From contig NW_013171831.1 of assembly GCF_000151665.1 (NCBI RefSeq), positions 62,001-126,000 on the forward strand: a stretch of DNA of 64,000 nucleotides, written 5' to 3'. This stretch comes from Blastocystis hominis (lineage: Eukaryota > Sar > Bigyra > Opalinata > Blastocystidae). Positions within the stretch are counted from its first letter, which is position 1; each line of letters opens with the position of its first letter. Below the pieces are notes generated by a model that saw only the letters and a program-made list of their open reading frames with translations, had not been told where the DNA came from and ran no database searches. A program made the translations under genes and the position numbers. Of the stretch, positions 11,350 through 22,538 are shown in pieces.

Positions 11350-12361
11350 TCATAATAACATATAACAAACCACCAGAAAATCGATCAAAAAGTCACTGTA
11401 GTCGCTTTTACGCTCACAACTCTGTTCAAGATTGTTGTGTCCCGCTTTGTCCTTCTTTATTATCAAATTCAATTCTGTACAACGAAAAAACATTTATATC
11501 GATATTCTTCGGGAATCATACAATATAAACGTTTTGCATGACATAAAGGAACAATCGAATCACTTTTCCCATGAAGTAAACAAACAGGACATTTGATCTT
11601 TGCAATCTAAATCGAATGATGTATCGAATTCAACGATATCTCGAGTACAATACAAATCGTGCTTATTTGTGGTTCGAAACTTGACCACTACGCTATAAAT
11701 GGATAAGAAGCAACTCTAGAATGAAAGCGGATCTTTAAAAATCACTTGTAATATAAGTCCTGCAATACGGATGTTTCTTCTTTCTACCAAAGCCACCGTA
11801 ACAAAAACAGAGACAGCACTTCCCAGAGAATGGCCAAATCTAGAAAAGTGATGGACACGATGACCATACAAGACTAAACGGCTCGGATCAACGTTCATTT
11901 CGTCAATTAGATACTCTACCACATGATATCCACACTCCTTTATTGATTGTTCGGAAGCCAAGGTTCTAGTGTGAAGAGACTTGCCGAATTAAGTACTTAT
12001 TCTTTCCATAACCCGGGTAGTCGTAAGTAACAACATCGCAACAAAGAGAACGCGACATCCACTTTGTAAAATATTTCCTAATGCACTATTATATTCCTCA
12101 TGCATTCTACAATTGACTAATATCTTCAGCATTTGCGTGGCTGTACACGATGGTGAAAAAGGTCTTAACTTGAGGCTTCGCTATAATCATTGGAATGACA
12201 TTTCCGGATGGATCCTTTCTAAATAATAATATCAACAGAAACACAAAAAGGTACATTTCGTGGTAAGAGAGTGGCCCTGTAAACTCATTTCCACTATATT
12301 TGCACTCTGGAGGAAGGTAAAGCACTTTCTCGATAAGAGCATTCATGAGAATCAATTTCAT
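11350..12361 (-). CDS. ABHD17-like alpha/beta hydrolase (depalmitoylase family)
   Basis: Predicted 264 residues in eight exons; introns of 28-36 nt, spliced length divisible by three. ATG at 12359-12361 (MKLILMNALIEKVLYLPP). Family landmarks in order: FTIVYSHANAEDIS (oxyanion loop), CCDVVTYDYPGYG, LVLFGHSLGSAVS (nucleophile elbow GHSLG, made by splicing out a 30-nt intron), CPVCLLHGKSDSIVP (catalytic Asp) and AGHNNLE (catalytic His), giving a complete Ser-Asp-His triad. Members of this family remove palmitate from membrane-associated proteins. There is no Cys-rich N-terminus like that of animal ABHD17, so membrane attachment is not obvious. Stop TGA at 11350-11352. The last 390 bp are duplicated at 10017-10406. 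Confidence 0.85.
11365..11754. repeat. Direct repeat R2, copy b (hydrolase 3' exons)
   Basis: 390 bp matching 10017-10406 base for base except for one difference I can see. This copy is the functional end of the hydrolase gene. Confidence 0.9.
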
Positions 12362-12404
12362 GAATATCAATCTTGTATGACTAAATATACATATATATCG
12401 AAAG
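12362..12404. promoter_or_regulatory. Very short divergent promoter
   Basis: Only 43 bp separate the start codons of the hydrolase (-) and the MRH lectin (+). Both promoters and 5' UTRs must fit here or overlap the opposite gene. The segment is AT-rich (ATATACATATATATC); no specific element can be named. Confidence 0.4.
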
Positions 12405-13723
12405 ATGCATTGTTTGTTTTTGATGACTGCTGTGTATCATATTTTGTTTTTTATCCTTCTAATATCGTGTACAAATTCAATATATGTCCGAATCACGGAT
12501 CGAAAGCCCAAATGGGCAGTGAAACGAGAAACCACTCAGTCTCCTCCTCAAAAGCCGACGTATGCATCTAATCCTGGAGATAAGCAAAATTCAGTCAAAG
12601 AAGCTATGATGGGGACGACTTCAGAACCAAGTGAAGATTTTCGCTCTATACCAATTTCACGTGCAGTAGTTCCCTTTTCTGGTAATGTTGCAACAGTTGT
12701 TTTATGGATAGGACCTGACGTTCTTTTGCCTCTCACTTCTGTGTGTAGCCCCTATAGAACGAGCCATTACACCTATTACGTATGCCCATTTCAGTATATA
12801 ATGCAGGTGGAAAACAAGGTGAATGGATTTCGTGGCTGTATTGGGTAATGAAATGGTATTTATAAAATATTAGAATTTGGGGTCAATATATCGAGAAACC
12901 GACACAGAATTCCGAAATCCGTCTCCGATTTGATGATGGTGACGAGTGTTTAGGTCATATATATCGCACTACCAATGTTTTGGTTCCTCTTTTCAATAAC
13001 ATACAGCTGATCATTTCCTGTGATCCTCTTGTACAAGAAAACCTTCGTGTTCTCTCTGTTCGCGAAGTCCGCACTTGCCAATATGAAATAGAAGCTTCTT
13101 CGCCCATTGTGTGCAGAATCGAAAGCCACGAAAGGTCAAGTCAAGAGTCAACACCATCTGAAGCGGAAGCATCGAAAGCAGGGCAAAGAATGGGCGAAAC
13201 AAAAGAGCAAGGTGAGATGGAAGGACAAGAGAATCGTTCGGATGACTCGAACGTGGGTTTGGATCAGAGCGAATCTCAGAACGGAAATGATAATGAAAAT
13301 GAAAATGTGAATGTGAATGTGAATGTGAATGTGAATGGAAATGGAAATCCAAGTGAATATCCAAATGAGCATCAAGCTGAAAGTGAAATTAATGTCGAAA
13401 TCGCAAGCGAGAACGAGAACGAGAACGAGAACGAGAACGAGAACGAGAACGAGAACGAGAACGAGAACGAGAACGAGAACGAAATGGAGATTGAGTACCC
13501 GAGGGACTACGACTATTCAAACAATATAGAGAATGTTTACGAAGAAGACTATCCTCAAATCGAAGAGAATGAAAACGAGGGAGAAGAGCAAATGTCACGT
13601 TGAGCTTTGATGAGGGTGTGAGGTTTAGAGCCGGAATTCGCTCAGTATTTGAAGCAGGAGATCGAGCAGATTCGCGAACAGTTGAATGAGTTAGAGGAAC
13701 AGTTGGTTCAGATGGGTTTTTAG
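12405..13723 (+). CDS. MRH-domain ER lectin, glucosidase II beta-like
   Basis: Predicted 419 residues. A signal peptide (MTAVYHILFFILLISC, ATG at 12405 or 12423) is followed by about 110 residues of unknown fold, then a mannose-6-phosphate-receptor homology domain: YYVCPFQYIMQ, RGCIGIWGQY, RLRFDDGDEC, NIQLIISCD, CQYEIEASSPIVC. These are the Cys framework and end of PRKCSH-type domains in glucosidase II beta, which recognise mannose-rich glycans in the ER. The rest is acidic with a (GluAsn)12 run, then a short coiled coil (YLKQEIEQIREQLNELEEQL). Introns at 12845-12873 (29 nt) and 13599-13628 (30 nt). It lacks the N-terminal LDLa and EF-hand region and a clear C-terminal HDEL, so an OS9-like or other MRH role is possible. 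Confidence 0.75.
13409..13480 (+). repeat. (GAGAAC)12 hexanucleotide repeat
   Basis: Twelve perfect GAGAAC units inside the MRH gene, encoding Glu-Asn repeats. Upstream, GAAAAT and GTGAAT units near 13291-13335 look like decayed relatives. Confidence 0.95.
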
Positions 13724-13732
13724 TCATTTGCT

Positions 13733-13740
13733 TGTTTGTT
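13733..13740 (+). terminator. TGTTTGTT polyadenylation motif
   Basis: Exact motif ten nt after the MRH gene's TAG stop. Confidence 0.7.
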
Positions 13741-14122
13741 TTAGAATGTTATGAATCGAAAAGAAGGAATATGTGCCTTATTGACTGTTTTCTACCTGAG
13801 GACATGGACTATTGATAACCAAATTGAATAATCGCTTTTGTACCTTGATAATGTTTATTCTTCATGCTGCTGAATTGATAAGACAACTACAAAGGATATT
13901 GATTATTTGTTTTATTCTTGATAGAAATATGATAATCAGAATATTAGTTAATTCAAATGATGTGGCTGCATAATAATGTTGAATCATCACTCACACTGAT
14001 ACTATACTCTTTATTCGTATGCAAATCAGCATATTGTGAAGCAACGCAGTATTACATAAGTTTGACACTATTACGTATGCACAATACATAATGAAAAAGT
14101 GAAAAATAGAATAAAATAATAA
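13741..14122. other. AT-rich intergenic stretch
   Basis: About 380 nt between the MRH gene and the 5S rRNA gene. No gene or repeat seen. Confidence 0.4.
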
Positions 14123-14240
14123 AAGAACAGCATCGAGACTTCTCAGCGAGTCACCCACACTGGTACTAACTCGACTCGTGATGACTTAGCTTCCTAGATC
14201 GGACGGGTTAGGGCGCTTTCCATCAGATATGGCCGTTCTC
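14123..14240 (-). rRNA. 5S ribosomal RNA, copy 1
   Basis: 118 nt on the minus strand, starting GAGAACGGCCATATCTGATG and ending ATGCTGTTCTT. The ends pair perfectly as helix I (GAGAAC with GTTCTT). Universally conserved 5S words are present: CCGTCCGATCT, GGAAGCTAAG, the internal control region TTAGTACCAGTGTGGGTGAC, and GATGCTGT. A T-rich Pol III stop (TTTTATTATTTT) follows directly. Identical to the gene at 31971-32088 as far as I can see. Confidence 0.95.
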
Positions 14241-14336
14241 ATTTTATTATTATTCAATTGCCTATTTAAACATCACATTCTTATCATCATTCACTCACAC
14301 TCCATTTCAATTCTAACCATTTCATTTCTCTTCTTC
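14241..14336 (-). promoter_or_regulatory. Conserved 5' flank of 5S copy 1 with TATA-like box
   Basis: About 95 bp upstream of the 5S gene is nearly identical to the flank of the second 5S gene (32089-32185), although sequence beyond differs. TTTAAAT lies about 24-30 nt before the RNA start, the right distance for a TATA-like element of a Pol III gene. The conservation suggests either a shared promoter or the edge of the unit that was copied. Confidence 0.6.
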
Positions 14337-14539
14337 TTTTATCAACAAATCAATTAACTGAATGAGTGAGTATTATGTTTCATATGGCTGATTATTGCGC
14401 TTTAATGACATAGGACCTTTTACGGTTATTTTGGATTAGAGTATTCCTCAGAACCCTTCAATTGCGGGACTACCGCTCGAATTTGCCCCTAAGATTTTAT
14501 TTATTATCGCTCGCTGTTGCGGACCGTGGACAACTAGTA

Positions 14540-14800
14540 TTTTTAACCCATTATAAATAATATAATGCGAAATGTTAACCTTTGTTTTATTTTGCTCACC
14601 CCTGCTGTTTATGGTAAAGAGAAGCAAGCCATTCACTACTCCATGCTTATCCAAGGTTCACCTAGTAACGGTACGTTTTCATGGATCAACCCTTACAAGT
14701 ATCGGAACCCCTTCATTACTTTCATGATGCTTTGTTCCGACCAAAGTGAAAACAACAACTCGTCTTTACTTGTCACAGAGACGTAGACTGATAATCTCTC
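14540..14800 (+). mobile_element. Polinton-like fossil: short capsid-associated fragment
   Basis: A stretch of some 40 codons (HYSMLIQGSPSNGTFSWINP) matches the start of the putative capsid-associated protein also present at 19390-19870, 30000-31660 and 51790-52290. Only the N-terminal piece is left. Confidence 0.6.
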
Positions 14801-14844
14801 TCAATCTCGGGAGTGTTCTCACGGGGTAATTCATCGAAGTAATA

Positions 14845-16600
14845 CTACTTCACGTTTTCTTGTAACTGAATCAGATTCTCCATGAAAGGACGAAGATCAC
14901 TCTCGTTCTCCTGTGGTGAGTGGAAGATCCACAGTTGAGTCTGAATGGTTGGAATGTGTGACATGGCCAAACCGGACAACATGATTGGCTCGTGTCTATT
15001 CTTGTCATCAATGGCTGACTCGAAGTCAACATACACGACGACTGGTGCTAGCATTTCGTATTGCTGGTTGGTGAATCGCAGACGTGTTTCTTCACTCGAC
15101 AACTTGTATTGATCACGATCATCCATCAGTTTGCGATGTGCCTGTACTTCATGGGTTCGGAAAGCTCTTTGTGATCTAAAGAAGTCACAGAATCTGTACT
15201 TCACGTTTCTTGCAAGATGCCTATTCTTTGCATCACTCTGACAAAAGATGCGATGTTTGAAATCGCTCAAGTCTTTGATGTATAAGAAGTACTTGGGATT
15301 TTTGTTATCTCTCCCTCCCCTCGAGTATCATTTACAATATAAAGAGAGAGGGTGGTTCCATTCACCTCTGACTTGTATACCTGATAACATGTGAATAGCT
15401 CATACTCATCCTTGCAGTTGTCAGCGTAACCAGGCAACAGAGTGATTTCGAAGACATTAAAAGAGACTTTCAACAATTCTTTCAATCTCGCGAATTTCTC
15501 TTCACTTTGCTCGAATACCTTGTTATCACAAATGTCCATTGCTTCCTCGATTTCGTGAATTGTCACTCCGAATACCTTGTACTAGTCGGGTTGTTTCCAC
15601 CATATGTTGTACCCACTCGAATCGCCCATCTTGCGATTCGCAATAATCTTGTGTCCGCCATCACTTGTCAGGATGAGACATCGCTGTAGGCACCGGTTGT
15701 CATTGATATTCGGGTTGACAACTGTGCATCCAAGGATCAAAGGTGTTATGATGTTTGTAACCCACGAATCAGCGAAGTGGGAACATCTCGACATAGAAGC
15801 CGATCTAACCACGGTACACAAAACCACTTCCTTTTATCTCTTTCTCTTCCACTGCATTTTTGTACCACTTCAGATAATCCTCCAGCCACTCGTCGATACA
15901 ATCCTTGTGAATGATACGAAGGTGTCCCAATTGATCATCGGTGAGATTGAGTATCTTGAGTTCACCGGCATGTGACCACATGAGGTTGTATGCCATGATG
16001 GTGATGAGACACTGTGGATAATCACACATACCATTGAGAATGAACTTCTTCGCTACCTCATTGAACTCACCCGTCTCGTCCATCATCAGGTTCATCGGTT
16101 CCACTTCCTCTTCGTTCTTTCCATCAAGAAGTCGAATTCATAGTCTCTTGTCTTCATCGTTCTTGAGGCGAAAGTCCTTCCTGGTTCGCTTCTCATTCAT
16201 CTATTCTGTGTATATGTTCGTATCCGCGGTGTGATAGAAAGTGGGTGCAAATCCAAGTAAGGAATCGATCACATCCGACAAGTTTCTTTCCGCGACTTTG
16301 CGATCGAACAGCGCAAAGAAATTGTTGCGACGTGTTATTTTTCGTCTCTTCTCCACCGTGTTCATGGCTTCAAATAATGGTTGTTTTCTCTTCTAACCGA
16401 ATTCATGACCATTCCATTAATATTCGAGATATCTCTCGTTCCATGCTTTGCTTCCCACAATCATATACTTATGTTCTCCTTTGGGATGACCAACTCGTTT
16501 ACAAGGAGTTGCGTATTTTGGTTTCTTTGCTGTTTTCAATGACCTTGTATTCTCATTCCATACCTTGTTTGACACATATTCTCGTGAATCAGGAATGAGC
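14845..16600 (-). mobile_element. Polinton-like fossil: protein-primed DNA polymerase B
   Basis: Several neighbouring coding remnants on the minus strand. One holds VVVYVDFESAIDD, the Exo I type motif of family-B polymerases, and a Cys/His-rich part (FCQSDAKNRH). Similar segments typify the polymerase of Polinton/Maverick elements. The gene is broken in several places and incomplete. Confidence 0.6.
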
Positions 16601-16605
16601 TACTC

Positions 16606-17226
16606 TGTGAACTTCCCATCGATCATATAGTACTTGGCAGCAAAGCGTTTCCAGGTATGAGCGCCAATCTTGATTATTCGTCCAGTCTCCGGGTTGATAG
16701 TATATTCGTCGCGATGAATACTTATTAATATATAGGCAACCAAATTGTTTAAGTCTAAAGTAGAACTTAATTGGCAAGTAGCTAGTAGGTACCAGACCTC
16801 AAATGGGATAATCGCATTTCCATCTTAGTCATATTCGAATTCATCGATGTCGTCTGGATAGGACGATGAGTTGTCCGAATCATCTTTCTGGTCGTCCATG
16901 AATATCTTCTTGATATTCGAATCATTATCGTATGCTTTGGCTTCTTCTTTCGTCATTTTCACCCATTTGCCGCCTCGTGGTCTAGAGTTGTCACGGAGAA
17001 ATTGGTAGTAGGCAAATTCTCCAATAATCAAGGAATGATTGTTGGGAGAGAGCATTCTCGATTTGGGAACGTACTTCGTCGTACCTGGTGGTAATGGTTT
17101 GTCGTACAAACGATTCAATTTCTCGTCGTACTTGAATCCACGCCTGAGAAGGTTCCAGAATCGAACTCCGTTGATTTGAATTTTTCGTCCTATATTGGGA
17201 TTCAATGTGTGAGTTGGCTTGTTCAT
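16606..17226 (-). mobile_element. Polinton-like fossil: NPxxGR adaptor-type proteins
   Basis: Two short remnants carry the motif seen in small virion-type proteins of large DNA viruses and Polintons: INPETGRIIKIGAHTWKRF near 16630-16700 and LNPNIGRKIQINGVRF near 17160-17215. The second continues into an acidic tail. Family assignment rests on this motif only. Confidence 0.5.
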
Positions 17227-17280
17227 ATATGTATTTATATATTTATATTTTCTCTTTTAGTCCTAGTTCAGACCTTGATA

Positions 17281-18184
17281 AAAATGAAATACAAGAAAAC
17301 AGAGAACAACACATGGTCTTCCCTGGTACGCACTTGTGAGGACGAGAATATCAAACTCGCCGATATCATTATCCATACCAAGTATCCGATCAATTGTGAG
17401 CGTCTATTCGGCTTCAGTGTTCGCACCCTGCAATCGAATGTGAACTGTGGTTTGATCTTGCACGACTATGATTGCATCGAGATGACTCCGGATGAAACTC
17501 GTCCGCCCATATTTACCGAGGATGAATGGGAGTATCTATTGCCTCAATTGAAATCCAATGGTCTGCTCGGTGTGCCTCTAAATGTGTTTTGGAGTAGTGA
17601 TTTACTGCCTCTTCACATCATCGGTGTAATGACCAAGAATCGTACTGTTTACTTCTTTTCCAACTACTATGTACGCGTGGTCTACAATGTCGTGAATGAT
17701 GAAGTGCCGCCCGAGTTGTCCGATCTGTTCATCGATGATGGCGCGTGTCTCAAGGGTGTGTATGTCAAACACTATGAACGAAGTCAACCAAAGTAAATTG
17801 AATGCATCAATGTTGTACATATTCAGCAGCAATGGAAACAATTACACGTTCAAAAAGCTCGATAACATGCTCATCAATATGCCAGAGAATGACGGCAAAC
17901 ATGTCCTCATGTGTGAGACAGTGGATGGCCTTCCTCAATATTCATGGACGACACATTCTGGGTGTTTTGTGAAAGTCAATAATGCCACACTCTTTGAACA
18001 TACACTCACATCCACTCAACCATTCAATAATCAATGCCAATTCCAATTATCTTCGGCTTTATATCTGGCGATCATATCGATTCCATGTTACAATGAGAAT
18101 GATGCCCTATTCAAACATTGTGATTCCATCGAATCGATTGTGGGTAAGGGATACGAGGTGAGTGTTTCAATGGATGGTGTGTGA
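17281..18184 (+). mobile_element. Polinton-like fossil: two unidentified genes
   Basis: Two consecutive reading frames on the plus strand, about 17281-17796 (starting MKYKKTENNTWSSLV) and 17803-18184 (MLYIFSSNGNNYTFKKL). I cannot assign a function. They lie between the polymerase-side and integrase-side parts, and the second is repeated at 50241-50615, so they belong to the element. Confidence 0.5.
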
Positions 18185-18338
18185 TTGCTCGATGTGCCAT
18201 TCATCGATATGCTCAACAATCTTGTGACCCTTTCCCATACCAAACTGGTAAATGGAATAGAATGGATAAGTGAGAGTCATACAATTTCTGCATTCACGAA
18301 TATCCATTCTCTTGTATGTCTGGGAGGTGTGAAGAGCA

Positions 18339-19371
18339 TCACGATCGTTTTCCAACACTTGGGCGAGGTTGTTTCTTCTTCTGCTTCTTCTTCTGGGTGC
18401 TCGCAACAGGTCGATGTGATCTTGTTGCCTCTCTCAATGCATTGGGTTCTTTATCACTCTTGGATTGAGTGATGGGTGGTGCTGGTTGTGGTTTGCATTT
18501 GCTTGCCAGCAGTTCCCAATCATAACACTTCTGCTTGCTATCGCTTTCCACATTCTTCACTTCGTACATCAGTGGCATAATGTAATCGTCAATGTCAACA
18601 ACTTCAACCAAGTCCTGAGACCATTTGCTTGTCAATGATCGCTTTTCCAGAATGCGAGGTCTTCGTGTCACTCCAACATAATCACCAACATCGAATTGAG
18701 GTGTTGTGTCCTTTGCTGTCACGTTGGATGGTTCTGTTTTCTCCATGTACAAGATATCGTTGTTGTTGTTAAGCCAAATGTCATTGGGTGTATATCCGAT
18801 GTCTCTGTTCTTCCTTCCATTGTGTCGACGAACTGCACCATCGATCAAATCGAACCATACACCTTTCCATTAATTGATTGAATGGAACCATGATGTATTC
18901 CTTGATATCTCGAATTGTTCGTTCATCTAGTACTGCCTTATTCGCTGAATCCATGTGATACATGGTGCTATCATACTTGTTCAAGATGTTTGTACGAAAG
19001 ATGGCATTGGTGAATTCGGTACCTCGATCCGAGCAACTATGCTTTGGTGATTCACCATATGTTAGAATGATGTCCTTCATCGCATGAGTGACTTCTGTAA
19101 CACTTTTGCTTTTCAGTTTCTGAGTCATCAGGTATTTCGAATATCCATCAATACATACAAGGACATATTTGTATCCACGATTCTTGTAGAATCCAGTACT
19201 CTTTTGTGATCCTAATACTTCTTGTATCGATTTGTTTTGTTTTGAAGAGAAATCGATAAAATCGATGAAGTATATGTTTCGTTTGAATCCACTAATGATC
19301 ATTCGAGTGGCACCTCTTCGTTTTGCTGGTTTCCATAGTTCCTTGATCTCATTCATGCTCCACACACACAC
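18339..19371 (-). mobile_element. Polinton-like fossil: retroviral-type integrase
   Basis: Remains of an rve-type integrase: VCIDGYSKYL, SDRGTEFTNAIF and the downstream DIGYTPNDIW segment, followed by a basic, Pro-rich tail. A DDE integrase beside a protein-primed polymerase marks Polintons. Broken; a second copy is at 50780-51760. Confidence 0.75.
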
Positions 19372-19389
19372 CTCGATAAATGAATCACT

Positions 19390-19870
19390 TTATTCAAGGA
19401 ATGAATAAGTTGTGTCAGAGGAAAAATCACAAACTGGTTATAGATTCGAAATGCATTTTATCCACTATACACTATTTCAAATAGAACATCACTCGCATTC
19501 AACATTGCAATGATCGTTTTGATATCATATGTACCTCGTGGAATCGATAGAGCATGGAGACTGGATCCAAATACACTCATATCTTGTATCCATTGTGGAA
19601 ATTGAGAATGTAGTATTAATCATGGTGTTCAGAATGGCAATGATTTCACTCAGTGTATAATAACCAGGCGAGATCGTTACCTCTTCACCATTGGTGTTTG
19701 TCACCACATTGGTTGAGTCCACAATATTGAACATGACTTGATTGGGTTTGAATAGAACAGTCATGGAAGTGATAAATGGATTTCTGAACTTGTAAGGATT
19801 GATTGAATCGAATGAACCATTGATAGGTGAATCTTGTATGAGAATGGAATAATGCATGTTCTTTCTTTAC
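19390..19870 (-). mobile_element. Polinton-like fossil: capsid-associated protein, 5' part
   Basis: Begins MHYSILIQDSPINGSFDSIN and has YYTLSEIIAILNTM, a pattern that recurs in the fossils at 31111-31656 and 51946-52278. The penton-like or minor-capsid label is an inference from position and from the related fragment at 30-31.6 kb. Incomplete. Confidence 0.5.
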
Positions 19871-19879
19871 CAAAGACAC

Positions 19880-22538
19880 TCATGACTTGCACAAACAACA
19901 ACAGATGGATTTGTGATGACAATGTACACATATTAGCTTTCGGTCATTACAAATAAGCAAACAAACATGTAAATACAAGAGGAATAACAATAATTCACCT
20001 TAGCTAGGTCGTCTACTACTTTCTTGCATCCAAGTATAACTGATGCAACAAACACTAAAATAAAAATGAGCACTAGGTTGATAGTATAAAGGAATTGGCG
20101 TAAGAAAGCACGAAAACTGGTTCCTGACCGATGATTGTCGACCAAACAGCCTAGGAACGATAGTCGAGGACTCAGAATCGGTTGGTCGATTACAACAACT
20201 GACAAAGGATCGCAATTATGGTCATGGAGCAATATAGCATATAAAGAAAACTGCCACCAGATTTTACGCAAAAAGTGTCATTCCCTTACTACTATTGTTC
20301 CATATTAATGAGGTTTAAGATGGAGACAAGTTGATAAATCATATTATTATTGATCGAAAGAGCTATTTGTTATTGTGAAAATAGGATCATTTTTGTTATG
20401 TGACATGTATCAAATATGGATGAACTCATCAATAGAAATAGGAAGGATGAATCAGTCATTTACCACAAGTATTGTTGTATTTCCTTTGATATATGACTAA
20501 TCTGTATAATATAGTCTCGAGATACTTTGTATCAATACTTGGAAAATGAATATCTGCAATAGAATAACAACAAATGTGTATTGTTTCATTTTGGTGCATA
20601 TTGTGTGATATGAATTGTATCAATGCCCATAATGAATTCACATTCTAAATATGACAACTAGTAATGTTGCTAGTTCGTGTTATAAGCTGAGAGAAGGAAT
20701 GAACAGTATTAACAAACAAGAGTGTTTACAATAGTTATTCTCAATAGTATTGATTGTGAATAGTTGATGTTTTGTTATCATTATCATTATTCTGTATGGG
20801 AAAATAGAATAATGTGTATTTGTGATTGATTGTATATTTTGGCTTATTCGTATACTCCATGGATAGAATACTGTGAAAATAAGATAGGTAAGTGTGGAAT
20901 AATCAGAAATGGCCAATATGAATGAAGCCAACAATACTAGAATGTAATAGAATAGTAGAAAATAACATATGTATGAAGTAGCAATGGAAATGCAGTCATT
21001 TTCACAAATTATGACGAACAATAGCTGAAATGATGATATTTCACAGGGATCTGTTTTAACACATCCTGATACGAATTACATAGATCATGCATAGTTTTGC
21101 TTCAAAACAAACAAAATCCAAACAAACACAATTCTGTCATTTCATTGGTTTAACACAATGTTTGATTCTGTTAAATCCATTTTCATAAAATAACTAATTC
21201 TGAGTAGCAGGAACAATACTGTTGATACTTAGTACTGGAATAACCAATCGATGAATGAATGAATGATTGGAGTTTGTAGTAAATTCCGATATTGTTAGTT
21301 GGAATGCACAATGATTGGTATATAGTGGTTGTAATTGAATGATTCCTAGATATTATGACAGATTGTATGTTATATGTGAATAGAATAGTACTGGAATGAT
21401 TTGTGTAATTGGTCACAATCTATTGAATGAATATGAGTTGGATGTACAAAGATTGCATAGCATGGAGATGGTTTGTGCCATGAATGGATGAAAGAAAGGA
21501 GAAAAGAGAAGAAAAGAAGAGAAGAAATAGTATTCATTGCTTAAGATCTTAATCCATTCAATGATATGTATTAGTTATTTATTATGAATGTAATACGTGA
21601 TTATGATAATGAAGAGTGAATGAGAGAGAATCGAAATGAATGGGAATGTGATTGGTTGCGATATTGGAGTTGGATTCGATTCGATTTCAGCAATTCAACA
21701 CTGAAAAGTAAACAAACAAATGAATGAATGAATGAATGAATGAGTAATCCTACAAACATCGATTTGAATTGAGACCATACTGTGATTATGTATATTTTGT
21801 ACCATAAGAATGAATGATGGATTGTTGACAAGGAAATATCGTTAAATCTGTATAAAGTAAACCAATCATGTGAATTGCAATGGGATATCTGAATGATTAT
21901 ACGATCAAATGAATGAATGAATATATGAATGAATAATATCTTATCTAAGAATTGATTGACAATCTCAATACACTACTCACAACCAATGATCTGTAAATCA
22001 GTAACAAGTATGTCATTCATTTATTCATTCATTCATTCATTAAATCTATTCTATTCTATATTCATTCATAGTATCATATTTGATTCACTTTGGTTTGGAT
22101 GGCTGATTGAATGATTGAATCAACCAACAAATCATTGAATGAATGAACGAATGGATGAATGAACGAAAGATTCTCTCTCTGTGGAGTGATTCACAAAACA
22201 ACAAAGACCTTTATCACAACCAATGAACTCTAATTCTGCATCAATAATGTCATCGATTCAATCTTTCATTCATTCATGCATTTGTTCATGCTTTTAGAAC
22301 TGTTTAACGCATGATTGATTGATTGATTGATTGAAACAACAATCATTATTCAGTATCATTGTTAAAATGGTAAAGAAGAACATCATAATAATCAGGTATT
22401 ATTGATTTTTAGATAATTATAGAATCATGAATTGTGATCAGGAATCGGTTTGAAACAAACAAACAATTAATCAATCAATCAATGGAAATGTTCATAACAA
22501 TGACGAGTCACTAAACAAATCAAATCAAAATTATAGAT
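19880..22538. other. Long non-coding spacer of the duplication, copy 1
   Basis: About 2.6 kb of AT-rich sequence. It contains GAATGAATGAAT-type tetranucleotide runs (21720-21740, 21905-21930, 22015-22045, 22135-22165) and GATT runs (22310-22335). Similar DNA is at 52291-54703, but ORFs found in one copy are not kept in frame in the other, so I do not call genes. Confidence 0.6.

Noticed and set aside
20456-21831. Minus-strand ORFs repeated in the second duplication copy (52877-54250)
   Set aside because: The DNA is duplicated, but frames shift and C-termini differ between copies, so the similarity reflects the duplication and not coding constraint.
21700-22340. Possible CRISPR-like or satellite array
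   Set aside because: The repeats are simple GAAT, ATTC and GATT tetranucleotide runs without spacers or a fixed unit.
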